The notes beneath the pieces were generated by a model. It saw only the letters and a list, made by a program, of their open reading frames with translations, was not told the origin of the DNA and made no database searches. From Pseudarthrobacter sulfonivorans (GTDB lineage: Bacteria > Actinomycetota > Actinomycetes > Actinomycetales > Micrococcaceae), in contig NZ_JACXBW010000006.1 in NCBI RefSeq assembly GCF_014712225.1, positions 62,001-126,000 of the forward strand: a stretch of DNA of 64,000 bases. Reading direction: 5' to 3'. Position numbers and translations under genes: made by a program. Within the stretch, counting starts at the first letter, position 1. Each line of letters starts with the position of its first letter. Below are positions 8,593 through 17,247 of this stretch, in pieces.

Positions 8593-9698
8593 CCGATGCC
8601 CAGACCACCGCCCCGGACATTCTGCGCGAGCATGCGGAAACCGCCTACGCCGATGAGCTGCTGGCCTTGGCTGCCGCCGATGACAGGCCCCGGCCGCCCA
8701 GCTGGCAGCTTTCCCCGTGGGCAGTCGCCACGTACATCCTCGGCGGCACCCTCTCCGACGGCACGGTGGTCACCCCGAAGTATTTAGGCTCGGCCCGGCT
8801 GGTTGAAATCGCCGTGGCGTCCCTGGCCACCGACCGGGGCCTGCTGCTGCTCGGAGTGCCGGGCACCGCAAAGACCTGGCTCGGCGAACACCTGGCCGCG
8901 GCCATCTCCGGCACGTCCACCTTGGTGGTGCAGGGCACCGCCGGCACACCGGAGGAGGCACTGAGGTACGGCTGGAACTACGCCCGGTTGCTCGCCGATG
9001 GCCCGTCACGGGCGGCGCTGGTGCCCGGACCGGTGATGCGGGCAATGGAGAGCGGCAGCCTCGTTCGGGTCGAGGAGCTCACCCGGATCCCGTCGGACGT
9101 GCAGGATTCCCTGATCACGATCATGAGCGAGAAGACACTGCCGATCCCTGAACTCAATGCTGAAGTGCAGGCGCGCAAGGGATTCAACGTCATCGCCACC
9201 GCAAACAACCGCGACAAAGGCGTCAACGACCTGTCCTCGGCATTGCGCCGCCGGTTCAACACCGTGGTCCTGCCGCTGCCCGACAGCCTCGACCAGGAAG
9301 TGGAGATCGTCACCACCCGCGTGCGGAGCCTCGGCGCGGCCCTCGACCTTCCGGCGGATCTTGCCGCTCTTTCCGAGATCCGGCGGGTGGTCACGGTGAT
9401 GCGGGAACTGCGCGCCGGCCTCACCCAGGACCAGCGCACCACCCTCAAGTCCCCGTCCGCCACACTGTCCACGGCCGAGGCGATCTCTGTGATGACCAAT
9501 GGCCTGTCCTTGGCAGCCCACTTCGGCGACGGCAGCGTCCGTGCCCAGGACGTGGCGGCCAGCCTGGTCGGGGCCGTGGTGAAGGACCCGGTTCAGGATC
9601 GGGTGATCTGGCAGGAGTACCTGGAGACCGTTGTCCGGAACCGGCCGGAGTGGAAGGACCTCTACCGGGCCTGCCGCGACCTCGAAAGCTCGAACTGA
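8589..9698 (+). CDS. MoxR-family AAA+ ATPase
   Basis: A 369-residue ATPase. Walker A is GVPGTAKT (residues 89-96) and the Walker B-like stretch is LVRVEEL (158-164). Sensor 1 is ATANNRD (204-210) and the arginine finger region is LRRRF (219-223). MoxR ATPases work as hexameric remodelling chaperones with a VWA partner, and the last gene of this operon encodes one. The start is set by the 4-bp overlap with the DUF5691 gene; in-frame upstream sequence is antisense-like shadow. The gene is followed after 3 bp by the DUF5682 gene. Confidence 0.9.
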   Translation: MTDAQTTAPDILREHAETAYADELLALAAADDRPRPPSWQLSPWAVATYILGGTLSDGTVVTPKYLGSARLVEIAVASLATDRGLLLLGVPGTAKTWLGEHLAAAISGTSTLVVQGTAGTPEEALRYGWNYARLLADGPSRAALVPGPVMRAMESGSLVRVEELTRIPSDVQDSLITIMSEKTLPIPELNAEVQARKGFNVIATANNRDKGVNDLSSALRRRFNTVVLPLPDSLDQEVEIVTTRVRSLGAALDLPADLAALSEIRRVVTVMRELRAGLTQDQRTTLKSPSATLSTAEAISVMTNGLSLAAHFGDGSVRAQDVAASLVGAVVKDPVQDRVIWQEYLETVVRNRPEWKDLYRACRDLESSN

Positions 9699-9701
9699 TC
9701 C

Positions 9702-12005
9702 ATGACGGACGTCCATGTCCTGGGGATCCGGCACCATGGGCCGGGTTCGGCGCGCTCGGTGGCAGAGGCGTTGGCAACCATCCGGCCGGACCTGGTGCTG
9801 GTGGAAGGACCGCCGGAGCTCGACCCGGTCATCCCGCTGGTTGCAGAGGCCGGAATGGTCCCGCCCGTCGCGGCCCTGATCTACGCCGCTGACCAGCCGC
9901 GCCTGGCCACGTTCTACCCGCTGGCGGACTTTTCCCCGGAGTGGGTGGCGATCAGGTGGGCCCTTTCAGCAGGGATACCGGTTCGGACCATCGACCTGCC
10001 GGCGGCGAACAGCTTCGCACTGCACACGGCCCGCGATGAGGCGGCCGACGAGACCGGCGACGATGCCGGGGATGAGCCCGGCGATGAGGCCGGGCCCGTT
10101 CAGCCATCACCCCCGCAACTGCCCTACCGGCCGGATGCGATCTCGATGCTGGCCGAGGCCGCCGGGTACAGTGACGCCGAGCGCTGGTGGGAGGACGCCG
10201 TCGAGCACCGCACGTCCGATCCCCTCGAACGCTTCGCGGCCATTACGGACGCCATCGAGGAGATCCGCGCCGTGGACGACCGGCACGCCGGACACCCCGA
10301 CGTCGTCGAGAACGCCCGCCGTGAAGCCGCGATGCGTCGGCTCCTGCGGGCCGCCATGCGTGAGGGGCACGCACGGATCGCGGTGGTGTGCGGGGCCTAT
10401 CACGCCCCCGCCCTGGTCCCGGCGAATTTTCCACCGGCGTCGGCGGACAGCAAGCTTCTGGCCGGTTTGCCAAAGACCAAGGTGTCAGTCACGTGGGTGC
10501 CGTGGACATCGGACCGGCTTCGCCTGGAAACCGGTTATGGGGCCGGTGTCACGGCACCCGGCTGGTACCAGCATCTGTTCGCCCACTGGACTGCCCAGGG
10601 GCCTGTCGCTGATGTGGCCACCACATGGCTGGTCCGCGTCGCCCGTACTCTCCGCCAGGAGAACCTCGACGCATCGCCGGCTTCCGTGGTGGAGGCGAGC
10701 CGCCTGGCGGCCGCCCTGGCCGCCGTCCGCGGCCGTCCCAGCCCCGGCCTGATTGAACTGGACGACGCAGCCCAGTCCGTTCTCTGCGACGGCTCCCCGC
10801 TACCTCTGGCCCTGGTACGCCGCGAACTCACCATCGGTCTCGCGTTGGGAACCGTCCCGGAAACCGCGCCCACCGTGCCGCTCGCCGCCGATTTGGCGGC
10901 CACCCAGCGCCGGCTGCGGCTGCAGCCCAAGGCGATGGAAGAGGTCGTGTCAATCGACCTTCGCAAGCCCGCCCAGCTGGCCCGTTCCGTTCTGCTGCAT
11001 CGGCTGGCCCTGCTGGGGGTGGACTGGGGAACGCCTGCCGGCACCGGACGCACCACCGGCACGTTCAAGGAGGCCTGGACACTCAGCTGGCAGCCCGAAC
11101 TCGCCGTGGCGGTGGTGGAAGCCGGCCGGTACGGGACCACAGTGGCCGCGGCAGCGGCAGCGTGTGTGGCCGAACGCGCCCAAGGCTCCGGCAGCCTCGC
11201 GGACCTCAGCGAACTCCTCGAAAGCTGCCTCCTGGCCGACCTTCCGGAAGGTATCGCGTCCGTAGTGTCGGTCCTCGCCGAGCGGACCGCAGTGCAGCAG
11301 GATGTTGCCCCGCTGCTGAAATCCATCGCCCCGCTCGCCCGGACCTGCCGGTACGGGAATGTGCGCGGCGTGGATGTCACCGGTGTGCACACCATCCTCG
11401 ATGCCACAGTGGTGCGGGCCTGCGTCGGTCTGCCTGTCGCCTGTGCCGGGCTGGACGACGCAGGTGCCGACGCCATGCGGCACGCCATGGATTCGGCTCA
11501 ACACGGTTTGTCGCTGTTGCCGGACCTGCCACTGGACGACTGGCACCGGGCCCTGGCCGCCGTCGCCGGTTCGGACCGGATTCACGGGTCTGTCGCCGGC
11601 CGGGCCACCCGCCTTCTGCTGGATGCCGGACTGGTGGGACGGGATGAGGTGGCCGCCCGGCTCAGCCGGCGGCTGTCCATCGCCACGCCGGCGCCCGGGG
11701 CCGCAGCCTGGCTGGACGGTTTCCTGTCCGGCGACGCGGTGCTGCTGATCCACGACCGGCGCCTCCTGCAGATCGTCGATGACTGGGTGGCGGGCGTCCA
11801 GGACGGGATGTTTGACGACGTCCTGCCGTTGCTGCGCAGGACGTTCTCCGCATTCAGCCGGCCTGAGCGGCGCGAGATCGGCGAACAGCTCAGCCGTGGA
11901 CCAGGGCCTGAACAGGGGCCCGACGCCGTCGCGCCGGACCTCAGCGGCGCAGGCCCCGCAATCCACACGATGGCACGGATCCTGGGATGGGAGGCGATCG
12001 CATGA
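9702..12005 (+). CDS. DUF5682 family protein
   Basis: A 767-residue protein. Its N-terminus reads VHVLGIRHHGPGSARSV (residues 4-20), then LVLVEGPPE (31-39), and near residue 227 VVCGAYHAPAL. Together these resemble the G-x-x-H...E-G...G-x-x-H pattern of the TraB/GumN/ChaN/EreA-type hydrolase superfamily, so a metal- or acid-base hydrolase domain in the first 260 residues is a reasonable inference. The remaining 500 residues are helical with no motif that I recognise. An acidic linker (EAADETGDDAGDEPGDEAG, residues 113-131) interrupts the N-terminal domain. The stop overlaps the VWA gene start (ATGA). Confidence 0.8.
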   Translation: MTDVHVLGIRHHGPGSARSVAEALATIRPDLVLVEGPPELDPVIPLVAEAGMVPPVAALIYAADQPRLATFYPLADFSPEWVAIRWALSAGIPVRTIDLPAANSFALHTARDEAADETGDDAGDEPGDEAGPVQPSPPQLPYRPDAISMLAEAAGYSDAERWWEDAVEHRTSDPLERFAAITDAIEEIRAVDDRHAGHPDVVENARREAAMRRLLRAAMREGHARIAVVCGAYHAPALVPANFPPASADSKLLAGLPKTKVSVTWVPWTSDRLRLETGYGAGVTAPGWYQHLFAHWTAQGPVADVATTWLVRVARTLRQENLDASPASVVEASRLAAALAAVRGRPSPGLIELDDAAQSVLCDGSPLPLALVRRELTIGLALGTVPETAPTVPLAADLAATQRRLRLQPKAMEEVVSIDLRKPAQLARSVLLHRLALLGVDWGTPAGTGRTTGTFKEAWTLSWQPELAVAVVEAGRYGTTVAAAAAACVAERAQGSGSLADLSELLESCLLADLPEGIASVVSVLAERTAVQQDVAPLLKSIAPLARTCRYGNVRGVDVTGVHTILDATVVRACVGLPVACAGLDDAGADAMRHAMDSAQHGLSLLPDLPLDDWHRALAAVAGSDRIHGSVAGRATRLLLDAGLVGRDEVAARLSRRLSIATPAPGAAAWLDGFLSGDAVLLIHDRRLLQIVDDWVAGVQDGMFDDVLPLLRRTFSAFSRPERREIGEQLSRGPGPEQGPDAVAPDLSGAGPAIHTMARILGWEAIA

Positions 12006-13189
12006 CCGACATGAATCCGGAGGGCCGTGACAGGCTGGGCCGGTGGCGCCTGGTCCTCGGCGGGCATGAGGCCGACGGCATCATGAGGGAGGGCGGCGAA
12101 GGCGTTGTCCTCTCGGCCGAGGACGCCCGCCGGGACAGCGTGCTGGAGGCGCTCTATGATGCCCCCAACAAGGGCCCGGGAAGCCTCGGGGCGTCCAGCC
12201 CGCGGGTTGCCCGGTGGCTCGGCGACATTCGGGGCTACTTCCCGTCCACCGTGGTGCAGGTGATGCAGGCCGACGCCATGGACCGGCTGGGCCTTCGGCA
12301 ATTGCTGCTCGAACCCGAGATGCTCCGCACCGTGCAGCCCGACATCAACCTGGTCAGCACGCTCATCGGACTGGGCCGGGTGATTCCCGAACATTCACGC
12401 GAGACCGCCAGGACGGTGGTCCGGCAGGTGACCAGGGAGCTGGAGGAGCGCTTGCGCGCCAGGACCGTCCAGGCCGTTTCAGGGGCGCTCAACCGGGCTG
12501 CCAGGACCCGGCGGCCCCGGCACCGGGACATCGACTGGAACCGCACCATCGCCGCCAACCTCAAGAACTATCAGCCGGAGTACCGCACCGTGGTGCCCGA
12601 GCGGCTGGTCGGCTACGCCCGGAGCAGCAACGAGGTGCAGCGCGAGATCATCCTGTGCATCGACCAGTCCGGTTCAATGGCCGAATCGGTGGTGTATTCC
12701 AGCGTCTTCGGGGCGGTCCTCAGCTCACTTCGATCCGTACGCACCCGGCTGGTGGTCTTTGACACCGAAGTGGTTGACCTCACCGAGGACCTGGAAGATC
12801 CGGTGGATGTGCTCTTCGGCGTGCAGCTCGGCGGCGGAACGGACATCAACCGGGCCCTCGCCTACTGCCAGGGCCAGATCACCCGGCCCACCGACACGAT
12901 CCTGGTCCTGATCAGCGACCTCTACGAGGGCGGGATCGCCGAGGAGATGCTGCGGCGCGCCGCCGCCATCGTCGGATCAGGAGCCACCCTGATTGCCCTT
13001 CTGGCCCTCAGCGACAGTGGCCACCCCAGCTTCGACTCCAACCACGCCGCTGCGCTCGCGGGCATCGGCGTCCCGGCCTTCGCCTGCACTCCGGACCTGT
13101 TTCCGGACCTGATGGCGGCGGCGATCGAACGCAGGGACGTCAGCGAATGGGCCGCCACGAACGACATCGCGACGTCCCACACATCGTGA
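12002..13189 (+). CDS. VWA domain (CoxE-like) protein
   Basis: A 395-residue protein with a C-terminal von Willebrand A domain. The MIDAS motif DQSGS is at residues 221-225, and LGGGTDINRAL and LISDLYEGG supply the other metal-binding Thr and Asp. The N-terminal 200 residues are helical. MoxR-VWA pairs usually insert cofactors or remodel complexes, with the VWA protein presenting the substrate. This is the last gene of the cassette, and its start overlaps the DUF5682 stop. No signal peptide or membrane segment is present, so the system appears to be cytoplasmic. Confidence 0.88.
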   Translation: MTDMNPEGRDRLGRWRLVLGGHEADGIMREGGEGVVLSAEDARRDSVLEALYDAPNKGPGSLGASSPRVARWLGDIRGYFPSTVVQVMQADAMDRLGLRQLLLEPEMLRTVQPDINLVSTLIGLGRVIPEHSRETARTVVRQVTRELEERLRARTVQAVSGALNRAARTRRPRHRDIDWNRTIAANLKNYQPEYRTVVPERLVGYARSSNEVQREIILCIDQSGSMAESVVYSSVFGAVLSSLRSVRTRLVVFDTEVVDLTEDLEDPVDVLFGVQLGGGTDINRALAYCQGQITRPTDTILVLISDLYEGGIAEEMLRRAAAIVGSGATLIALLALSDSGHPSFDSNHAAALAGIGVPAFACTPDLFPDLMAAAIERRDVSEWAATNDIATSHTS

Positions 13190-13202
13190 TGTGTCCCGGC
13201 TG

Positions 13203-13508
13203 CTAGGCGCGCTCTGTCACGTCAAACGTTTGGATGGTGCGGCGCTCCAACCTGGGGATGATCTGCGAAGCGCCAATACGTTCAATGTGCTCATAGTCGC
13301 GGTGCGCGGCAAACCCGGCTGCGTCCCGGTAGCGTTCCAAGATCACGATCTGCGCCGGGTCCTCCACACCCTGGAAGAACTCGTAGGACAGGTTCGCCTC
13401 TTCCGCCCGGGTGGCTGTGGCCATCTCGCCCAGCAGCCGGAGGACGGTTTCCGTTTCCTCGGGCTTAACCGTGTAGCGGACGACTACCTGGAAGTATGAC
13501 TGTGCCAT
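13203..13508 (-). CDS. antibiotic biosynthesis monooxygenase (ABM) domain protein
   Basis: A 101-residue ferredoxin-like alpha+beta barrel protein of the ABM/YgiN type. Recognisable parts are FQVVVRYTVKPEETETVL, the NLSYEFFQGVEDP strand-turn and an ERYRDAAGFAAHRD helix. Family members dimerise; some are cofactor-free quinone-forming monooxygenases and many are uncharacterised. The start MAQSYF follows an AAGGA site. The gene converges on the end of the five-gene cassette, 13 bp away, and has no obvious partner. Confidence 0.8.
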   Translation of the reverse strand: MAQSYFQVVVRYTVKPEETETVLRLLGEMATATRAEEANLSYEFFQGVEDPAQIVILERYRDAAGFAAHRDYEHIERIGASQIIPRLERRTIQTFDVTERA

Positions 13509-13687
13509 CTCAGAGTTCCTTGCTCTTGGGTATTGCGGCCGGGTTGGCACCGGCAGCCACATCATCGTAGCCCGGTGGTTGGCCTTCCAGCCGGAAGGAC
13601 GACGGCGGGTGTCAAGCCCTGCGGCCGCCGGCGGCCAGACTGCGCACCGCTCCGCGGCACCGTGCTGCCCCTGTAGAATCCGGGATC

Positions 13688-14542
13688 ATGAGCACCAAGC
13701 CAGTCACCTCCACAGCCACCGTCCGCGCCATCTTCCTCGATGTCGACGGCACCTATGCGGACTACGGGGTTGTCCCGGACGGTCATGTGCGGGCGGTCCG
13801 TGCCGCGCGCTCGGCCGGACACAAGGTCCTGCTCTGCACCGGACGTCCGGTGTCCATGCTGCCCCGGAGCATTCTCGCAGCCGGCTTCGACGGTTTGGTG
13901 GCAAGTGCCGGTGCCTACGCGGAGGTGGACGGCGAGGTCCTGCTGGACCGCCGGTTCCCCGCCGACCTGGCAGCCCGGACGGTGGCTGTACTCGATGGCC
14001 ACGAAGCCGTCTACATTCTTGAAGCCCAGGATTCGCTGCACGTTGCCCCGGAAGCCGAGCCGCGGCTCCGTGCCATCATCGAAGAGCACTTCCGGCGCGC
14101 GCCGGACGGCCATTCGAGGGGCTCCTCAGCCATCCTGGGCTCCGTGCGCGCCACAACCAACCGCGCGGCCACTGCCTTCGCCAAGATCTCGGTGTTCGAG
14201 GCCCCGGTCCCCATGGAACGCATTGCCCGGGAAATCGGCGTTGGCATCGCCGTGGTGGCCAATTCGATCGCCAACGAAGGGCGGCACGCGGGCGAGCTGT
14301 ACCAGCGCGGCATCAGCAAGGCCGACGGCGTGGCGGCCGTCATTGCCCGGTTGGGCATCGAACAGGAAAACACCGTTGCCGTGGGCGACGGCCAGAACGA
14401 CCTGGAAATGATCGCGTTTGCGGGGGTGGGCATCGCCATCGAGGGGTCGCCGCCGGAACTCCTCGCCCTGGCTGACCGTGTTGCCGCGCCGCCGCACCGC
14501 GAAGGACTGGTTGCCGCGTTCGCTGACCTGGGCCTCATCTGA
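13688..14542 (+). CDS. Cof-type HAD-IIB phosphatase
   Basis: A 284-residue haloacid dehalogenase-like hydrolase. Motif I is FLDVDGTYADYG with nucleophile D18 and acid D20, and motif IV is VGDGQNDLEMIAFAGVGIAI near the C-terminus. A type IIB cap lies between them. Cof proteins dephosphorylate sugar phosphates or nucleotides in the cytoplasm; the substrate is not predictable. The stop codon lies inside the first unit of a 19-bp tandem repeat, which is followed by a GC-rich hairpin (about 14574-14599) that may end transcription before the converging gene. Confidence 0.85.
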   Translation: MSTKPVTSTATVRAIFLDVDGTYADYGVVPDGHVRAVRAARSAGHKVLLCTGRPVSMLPRSILAAGFDGLVASAGAYAEVDGEVLLDRRFPADLAARTVAVLDGHEAVYILEAQDSLHVAPEAEPRLRAIIEEHFRRAPDGHSRGSSAILGSVRATTNRAATAFAKISVFEAPVPMERIAREIGVGIAVVANSIANEGRHAGELYQRGISKADGVAAVIARLGIEQENTVAVGDGQNDLEMIAFAGVGIAIEGSPPELLALADRVAAPPHREGLVAAFADLGLI

Positions 14543-14577
14543 GGACAGTACCGCTGCGTGAGGACAGTACCGCTGCG
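14540..14577 (+). repeat. 19-bp perfect tandem repeat over a stop codon
   Basis: TGAGGACAGTACCGCTGCG occurs twice head to tail (14540-14558 and 14559-14577). The first copy starts with the TGA stop of the HAD gene. It looks like a recent slippage duplication; no function is evident. Confidence 0.9.
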
Positions 14578-14603
14578 CCGTGCGCCCGCACGCGCGGCGC
14601 TGG

Positions 14604-15044
14604 TCAGGTGACCGCTGCCAGCCTTGGCTCCTGAAATCCAGCTGCAGCGGTTTCATCGGTGAGTGCGTAATGGAAGACCCTGCCCACGGGACTGTCCCGG
14701 CTACCGCGCGGCTCCACCCTGACCCGCTCATTGCCGGCGACGGCCTGCGCCCAGGCGTCGGCTTCTTCCCAGTACACGTCCCCGGCGCGGCGTTCCGGAT
14801 GCATGTGCATGGCGACGGAAATCATGAAGTCGGCAGCCTGTCCCGTGGGGCGGGTGGCAAAACAAACCACGTCCACGCTGACGCCGTGGTTGACGCAGGA
14901 CGGGTTGCGGGCCATTGCCGTTGCGGCGCCGTCAACCGCGCCCTCGTGGATGTCCTGCCGGGCGAGCGCGTACATCTGCCGACGAAGCAATGAGAGCTCG
15001 TCGCCGCAGATCATTTGGATCCTATGGGTGAGTGTCCCGATCAT
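14604..15044 (-). CDS. hypothetical protein
   Basis: A 146-residue soluble protein that I do not recognise. It starts MIGTLTHRIQMICGDELSLL and has blocks such as VDVVCFATRPTGQAADFMI and GDVYWEEADAWAQAV. GGGAG precedes the ATG with good spacing. Codon use matches the neighbouring genes, so it is likely to be a real gene. It lies just downstream of a flavin reductase gene on the same strand, 85 bp apart, and may be co-transcribed with it. No signal peptide or membrane segment is seen. Confidence 0.6.
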   Translation of the reverse strand: MIGTLTHRIQMICGDELSLLRRQMYALARQDIHEGAVDGAATAMARNPSCVNHGVSVDVVCFATRPTGQAADFMISVAMHMHPERRAGDVYWEEADAWAQAVAGNERVRVEPRGSRDSPVGRVFHYALTDETAAAGFQEPRLAAVT

Positions 15045-15129
15045 GCGCGTACTCCCTTCAGGAATGGGTGGTCGGACCGGCGCCGGCGGTCGGGAGCTAG
15101 CCGCGGGCACGAGCCGGACTTGGCCGGCG

Positions 15130-15648
15130 TCATGCGACGCTGTCCAGCAATTCAGCCCGGGACGGCACCCCTTCGAAGTAGCCGCCCTTGAAGAAAAGCA
15201 GCGGCTCGGCGCCTTCCCGCGCGCCAAGAGCGTGTACGGCACCCACCACAATGGTGTGGTCGCCGCCGTCGTACTCCTCGTGAAGCTCGCAGTCCACCCA
15301 GGCGAGCGCCTGGTCCAGCACTGGATTGCCCAGCGGCGAGGCGGAGTAATCCACGCCGGCAAACTTGTCCGTTCCCCAACGTGCGAACTGGGCGGCGAGG
15401 TGCTGGTGCCCGGCGGGGAGGATGTTAACCGTGAAGCGTCCCGCGCTCCGCAACAACGGCCAGGTGCTGGAGCTGCGGGCGGGGCTGAAGGTCACCAGCG
15501 CCGGGTCCAGCGAAAGGGAAGAGAAGGACTGGCAGGTGAACCCGGCCGGACCGTTGTCAGTTGCTGCGGTGATCACTGTCAGCCCGGACGCAAAGTGGCC
15601 CAGGACGTGACGCAGACGCTGTGGAGTGAGATCAAAATGTTCCGTCAT
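15130..15648 (-). CDS. flavin reductase (two-component monooxygenase type)
   Basis: A 172-residue protein of the flavin reductase / FMN-binding split-barrel family (HpaC-like). Hallmarks are HVLGHFASGLTVITA, the FTCQSFSSLSLDPALV block, FTVNIL, and a C-terminal LLFFKGGYF strand. Such proteins use NAD(P)H to make reduced FMN/FAD for a partner oxygenase. No partner oxygenase gene adjoins it; the nearest aromatic monooxygenase in the window is a single-component FAD type. The second of two close ATGs was chosen because AAGGA then sits at normal spacing. Confidence 0.85.
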   Translation of the reverse strand: MTEHFDLTPQRLRHVLGHFASGLTVITAATDNGPAGFTCQSFSSLSLDPALVTFSPARSSSTWPLLRSAGRFTVNILPAGHQHLAAQFARWGTDKFAGVDYSASPLGNPVLDQALAWVDCELHEEYDGGDHTIVVGAVHALGAREGAEPLLFFKGGYFEGVPSRAELLDSVA

Positions 15649-15840
15649 GTTCATTCCTTTCAAAGCCGATACGTCCAACCAACCACCCGCCCCGACCCCT
15701 TTCAACCGGGGGTGAAATGCGCCGACGCGCGACGCAACGTGTCTTCACGGTCCGAAGCACGGGGTAACGAAAGGCTCCTCCACCTGGGTCTGACCTGCGC
15801 CGTAGCCTTTCTTTGGGTCCCAGCATTAAGCGATGAGTAG

Positions 15841-16138
15841 ACGTGTTGCAGCCCAACCGCCGGCGAGTTTGAAGCCGTCGGCCGGTTGACCTTCGAAGGG
15901 TTGGGCCACAACCTGCCCGGCCACCCCAAGCCGCCCCCCGAACGGCGCGCCCTGCTGCTTGATGCGGCGGCCCGTGCCCGGGCGGGCGTCCTGCTCGTTG
16001 CGGAGAATCTGGAAACCGGAGCTCTCGTGGTCCCAAGTGCTCTACCGGCGCTTCGGGTTTGTCCGGCGCCCCGAGCGCGAAAAGCCCCGGCCCGCTCCGT
16101 TGGTCCAGCTGGTGGTCTTCACCCTGGACCTGCCCTGA
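15841..16138 (+). pseudogene. GNAT acetyltransferase remnant (internal deletion, no start)
   Basis: Two GNAT-like pieces lie in frames that differ by +1. The first (up to about 16020) reads EFEAVGRLTFEGLGHNLPGH...LLLDAAARARAGVLLVAENL, like the N-terminal part of an acetyltransferase. The second, from about 16025 to a TGA at 16136, reads VLYRRFGFVRRPERE...LVQLVVFTLDLP, the typical C-terminal strand. The central acetyl-CoA-binding segment is missing and the first piece is closed upstream by a stop without a start codon. This is the only coding-like content of the 535-bp gap between the flavin reductase and the intact GNAT gene. Confidence 0.5.
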
Positions 16139-16184
16139 CAAGCGGGGACTGTCTGCCGTCGGCGGCGCGAACCGTGTTTGGGCT

Positions 16185-16727
16185 TCAGTCGTGCAGGACC
16201 ACTTGGTAGAGGTTGTGGTCCTGCCATTGTCCGGCAATTCGCAAGTACCGGGGGGCCATGCCAATGTGCTGGAAGCCGGCCTTCCGTAGCACCCGCTGCG
16301 AGCCAACGTTGTGCAGCAGCGTGCTCGCCTCGATGCGGTGCAGCCCGAGGTCGTCGCGGGCTACGGCGACTATCCCCTGGACCGCGGCAGACGCCAGCCC
16401 GCGGCCTGCATAGTCGCCATCGACCCAGTACCCGAGCACCGCGCTCTGGAATGGACCGCGAACGATTCCGGCAAGGTTGAACCGGCCCACGAGCGTATCC
16501 CCGGCAAACAGGCCGAAGGGACACCCCTCCCCGGCTTCATGCGCAGCCAGGCGGTTGGCGATGTCGCCACGCTGCCAGGTTTCGGTGTAATACTCCTCGG
16601 GCCGCACTGGCTCCCAGCGGGAGAGGTACACCCGGTTGCGCACATATGCCGCGGCGAGCGCTGGCGCATCACTGAGGCGCAGTACGCGCATGATGACGCT
16701 CTCGCTAAGTTGGTGCGATTCAATCAT
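16185..16727 (-). CDS. GNAT family N-acetyltransferase (RimJ/RimL type)
   Basis: A 180-residue acetyltransferase. The pattern VLGYWVDGDYAGRGLASAAVQGIVAVA gives the motif A acetyl-CoA pyrophosphate loop, and NVGSQRVLRKAGFQHIG gives motif B, as in ribosomal-protein alanine acetyltransferases. The N-terminal NRVYLSRWEPVRPEEYYTE matches the RimJ subgroup. Substrates in this group range from ribosomal proteins to small amines, so none is assigned. It stands alone and converges on the GNAT remnant. Confidence 0.85.
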   Translation of the reverse strand: MIESHQLSESVIMRVLRLSDAPALAAAYVRNRVYLSRWEPVRPEEYYTETWQRGDIANRLAAHEAGEGCPFGLFAGDTLVGRFNLAGIVRGPFQSAVLGYWVDGDYAGRGLASAAVQGIVAVARDDLGLHRIEASTLLHNVGSQRVLRKAGFQHIGMAPRYLRIAGQWQDHNLYQVVLHD

Positions 16728-16906
16728 CGGTAAACATTAGTCCAGGTCGCCAGGTCCAGTCAGGTCCGGCCTGTGGATCAGCGACCGCTGGCTGAGACAG
16801 ACCCTGGCAGTGCTACCTACAGCAGGGACTCCCTCGCGGATGTGAATTCCTGTTGACTGGAACGCAGCCCGACACGAACCACTTCCAAGCCGAGAGAAGG
16901 ATCATC

Positions 16907-17239
16907 ATGACTGACCAACCCAAGCAGCTCGGCGGCGGCCGAAGGATGTTCGGCGACTTCGCCCCGAAGCTTGCCGAGCTCACCGACGACGTGCTCTTCG
17001 AGGACGTCTGGAACCGGCCCGAACTCTCCGCACGGGACCGCAGCCTCATCACGGTGGCCGTGCTCACCGCCGGCGGGAACACCGACCAGCTGGGATTCCA
17101 CCTCGGCCGCGCCATCGAAAACGGCGTGACCCAGGAGGAGCTCATCGAAGCCATCACCCATGTCACGCTCTACGCCGGCTGGCCGAAGGGCATGGGTGCG
17201 ATGGGCGTCGCCAAGCAACTCTTCACAGACACCAAGTAA
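16907..17239 (+). CDS. carboxymuconolactone decarboxylase family protein
   Basis: A 110-residue all-helical protein of the CMD/AhpD-like family, with the hallmark block DVWNRPELSARDRSLITVAVLTA and the His-containing QLGFHLGRAIENGVTQEELIEAITH. The AhpD-type CxxC is absent, as in true 4-carboxymuconolactone decarboxylases and their many paralogues. GAGAAGGA precedes the ATG. It is followed after 8 bp by a cupin gene. Such CMD-cupin pairs are common, but their substrate is usually unknown. Confidence 0.85.
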   Translation: MTDQPKQLGGGRRMFGDFAPKLAELTDDVLFEDVWNRPELSARDRSLITVAVLTAGGNTDQLGFHLGRAIENGVTQEELIEAITHVTLYAGWPKGMGAMGVAKQLFTDTK

Positions 17240-17247
17240 GGAACAGC

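Noticed and set aside
15700..15717. TTTCA-N8-TGAAA palindrome before the flavin reductase as a fourth IclR operator
   Set aside because: The arms match but the spacer is 8 instead of 5 bp and the inner bases differ from the other sites, so the helical geometry would be different.
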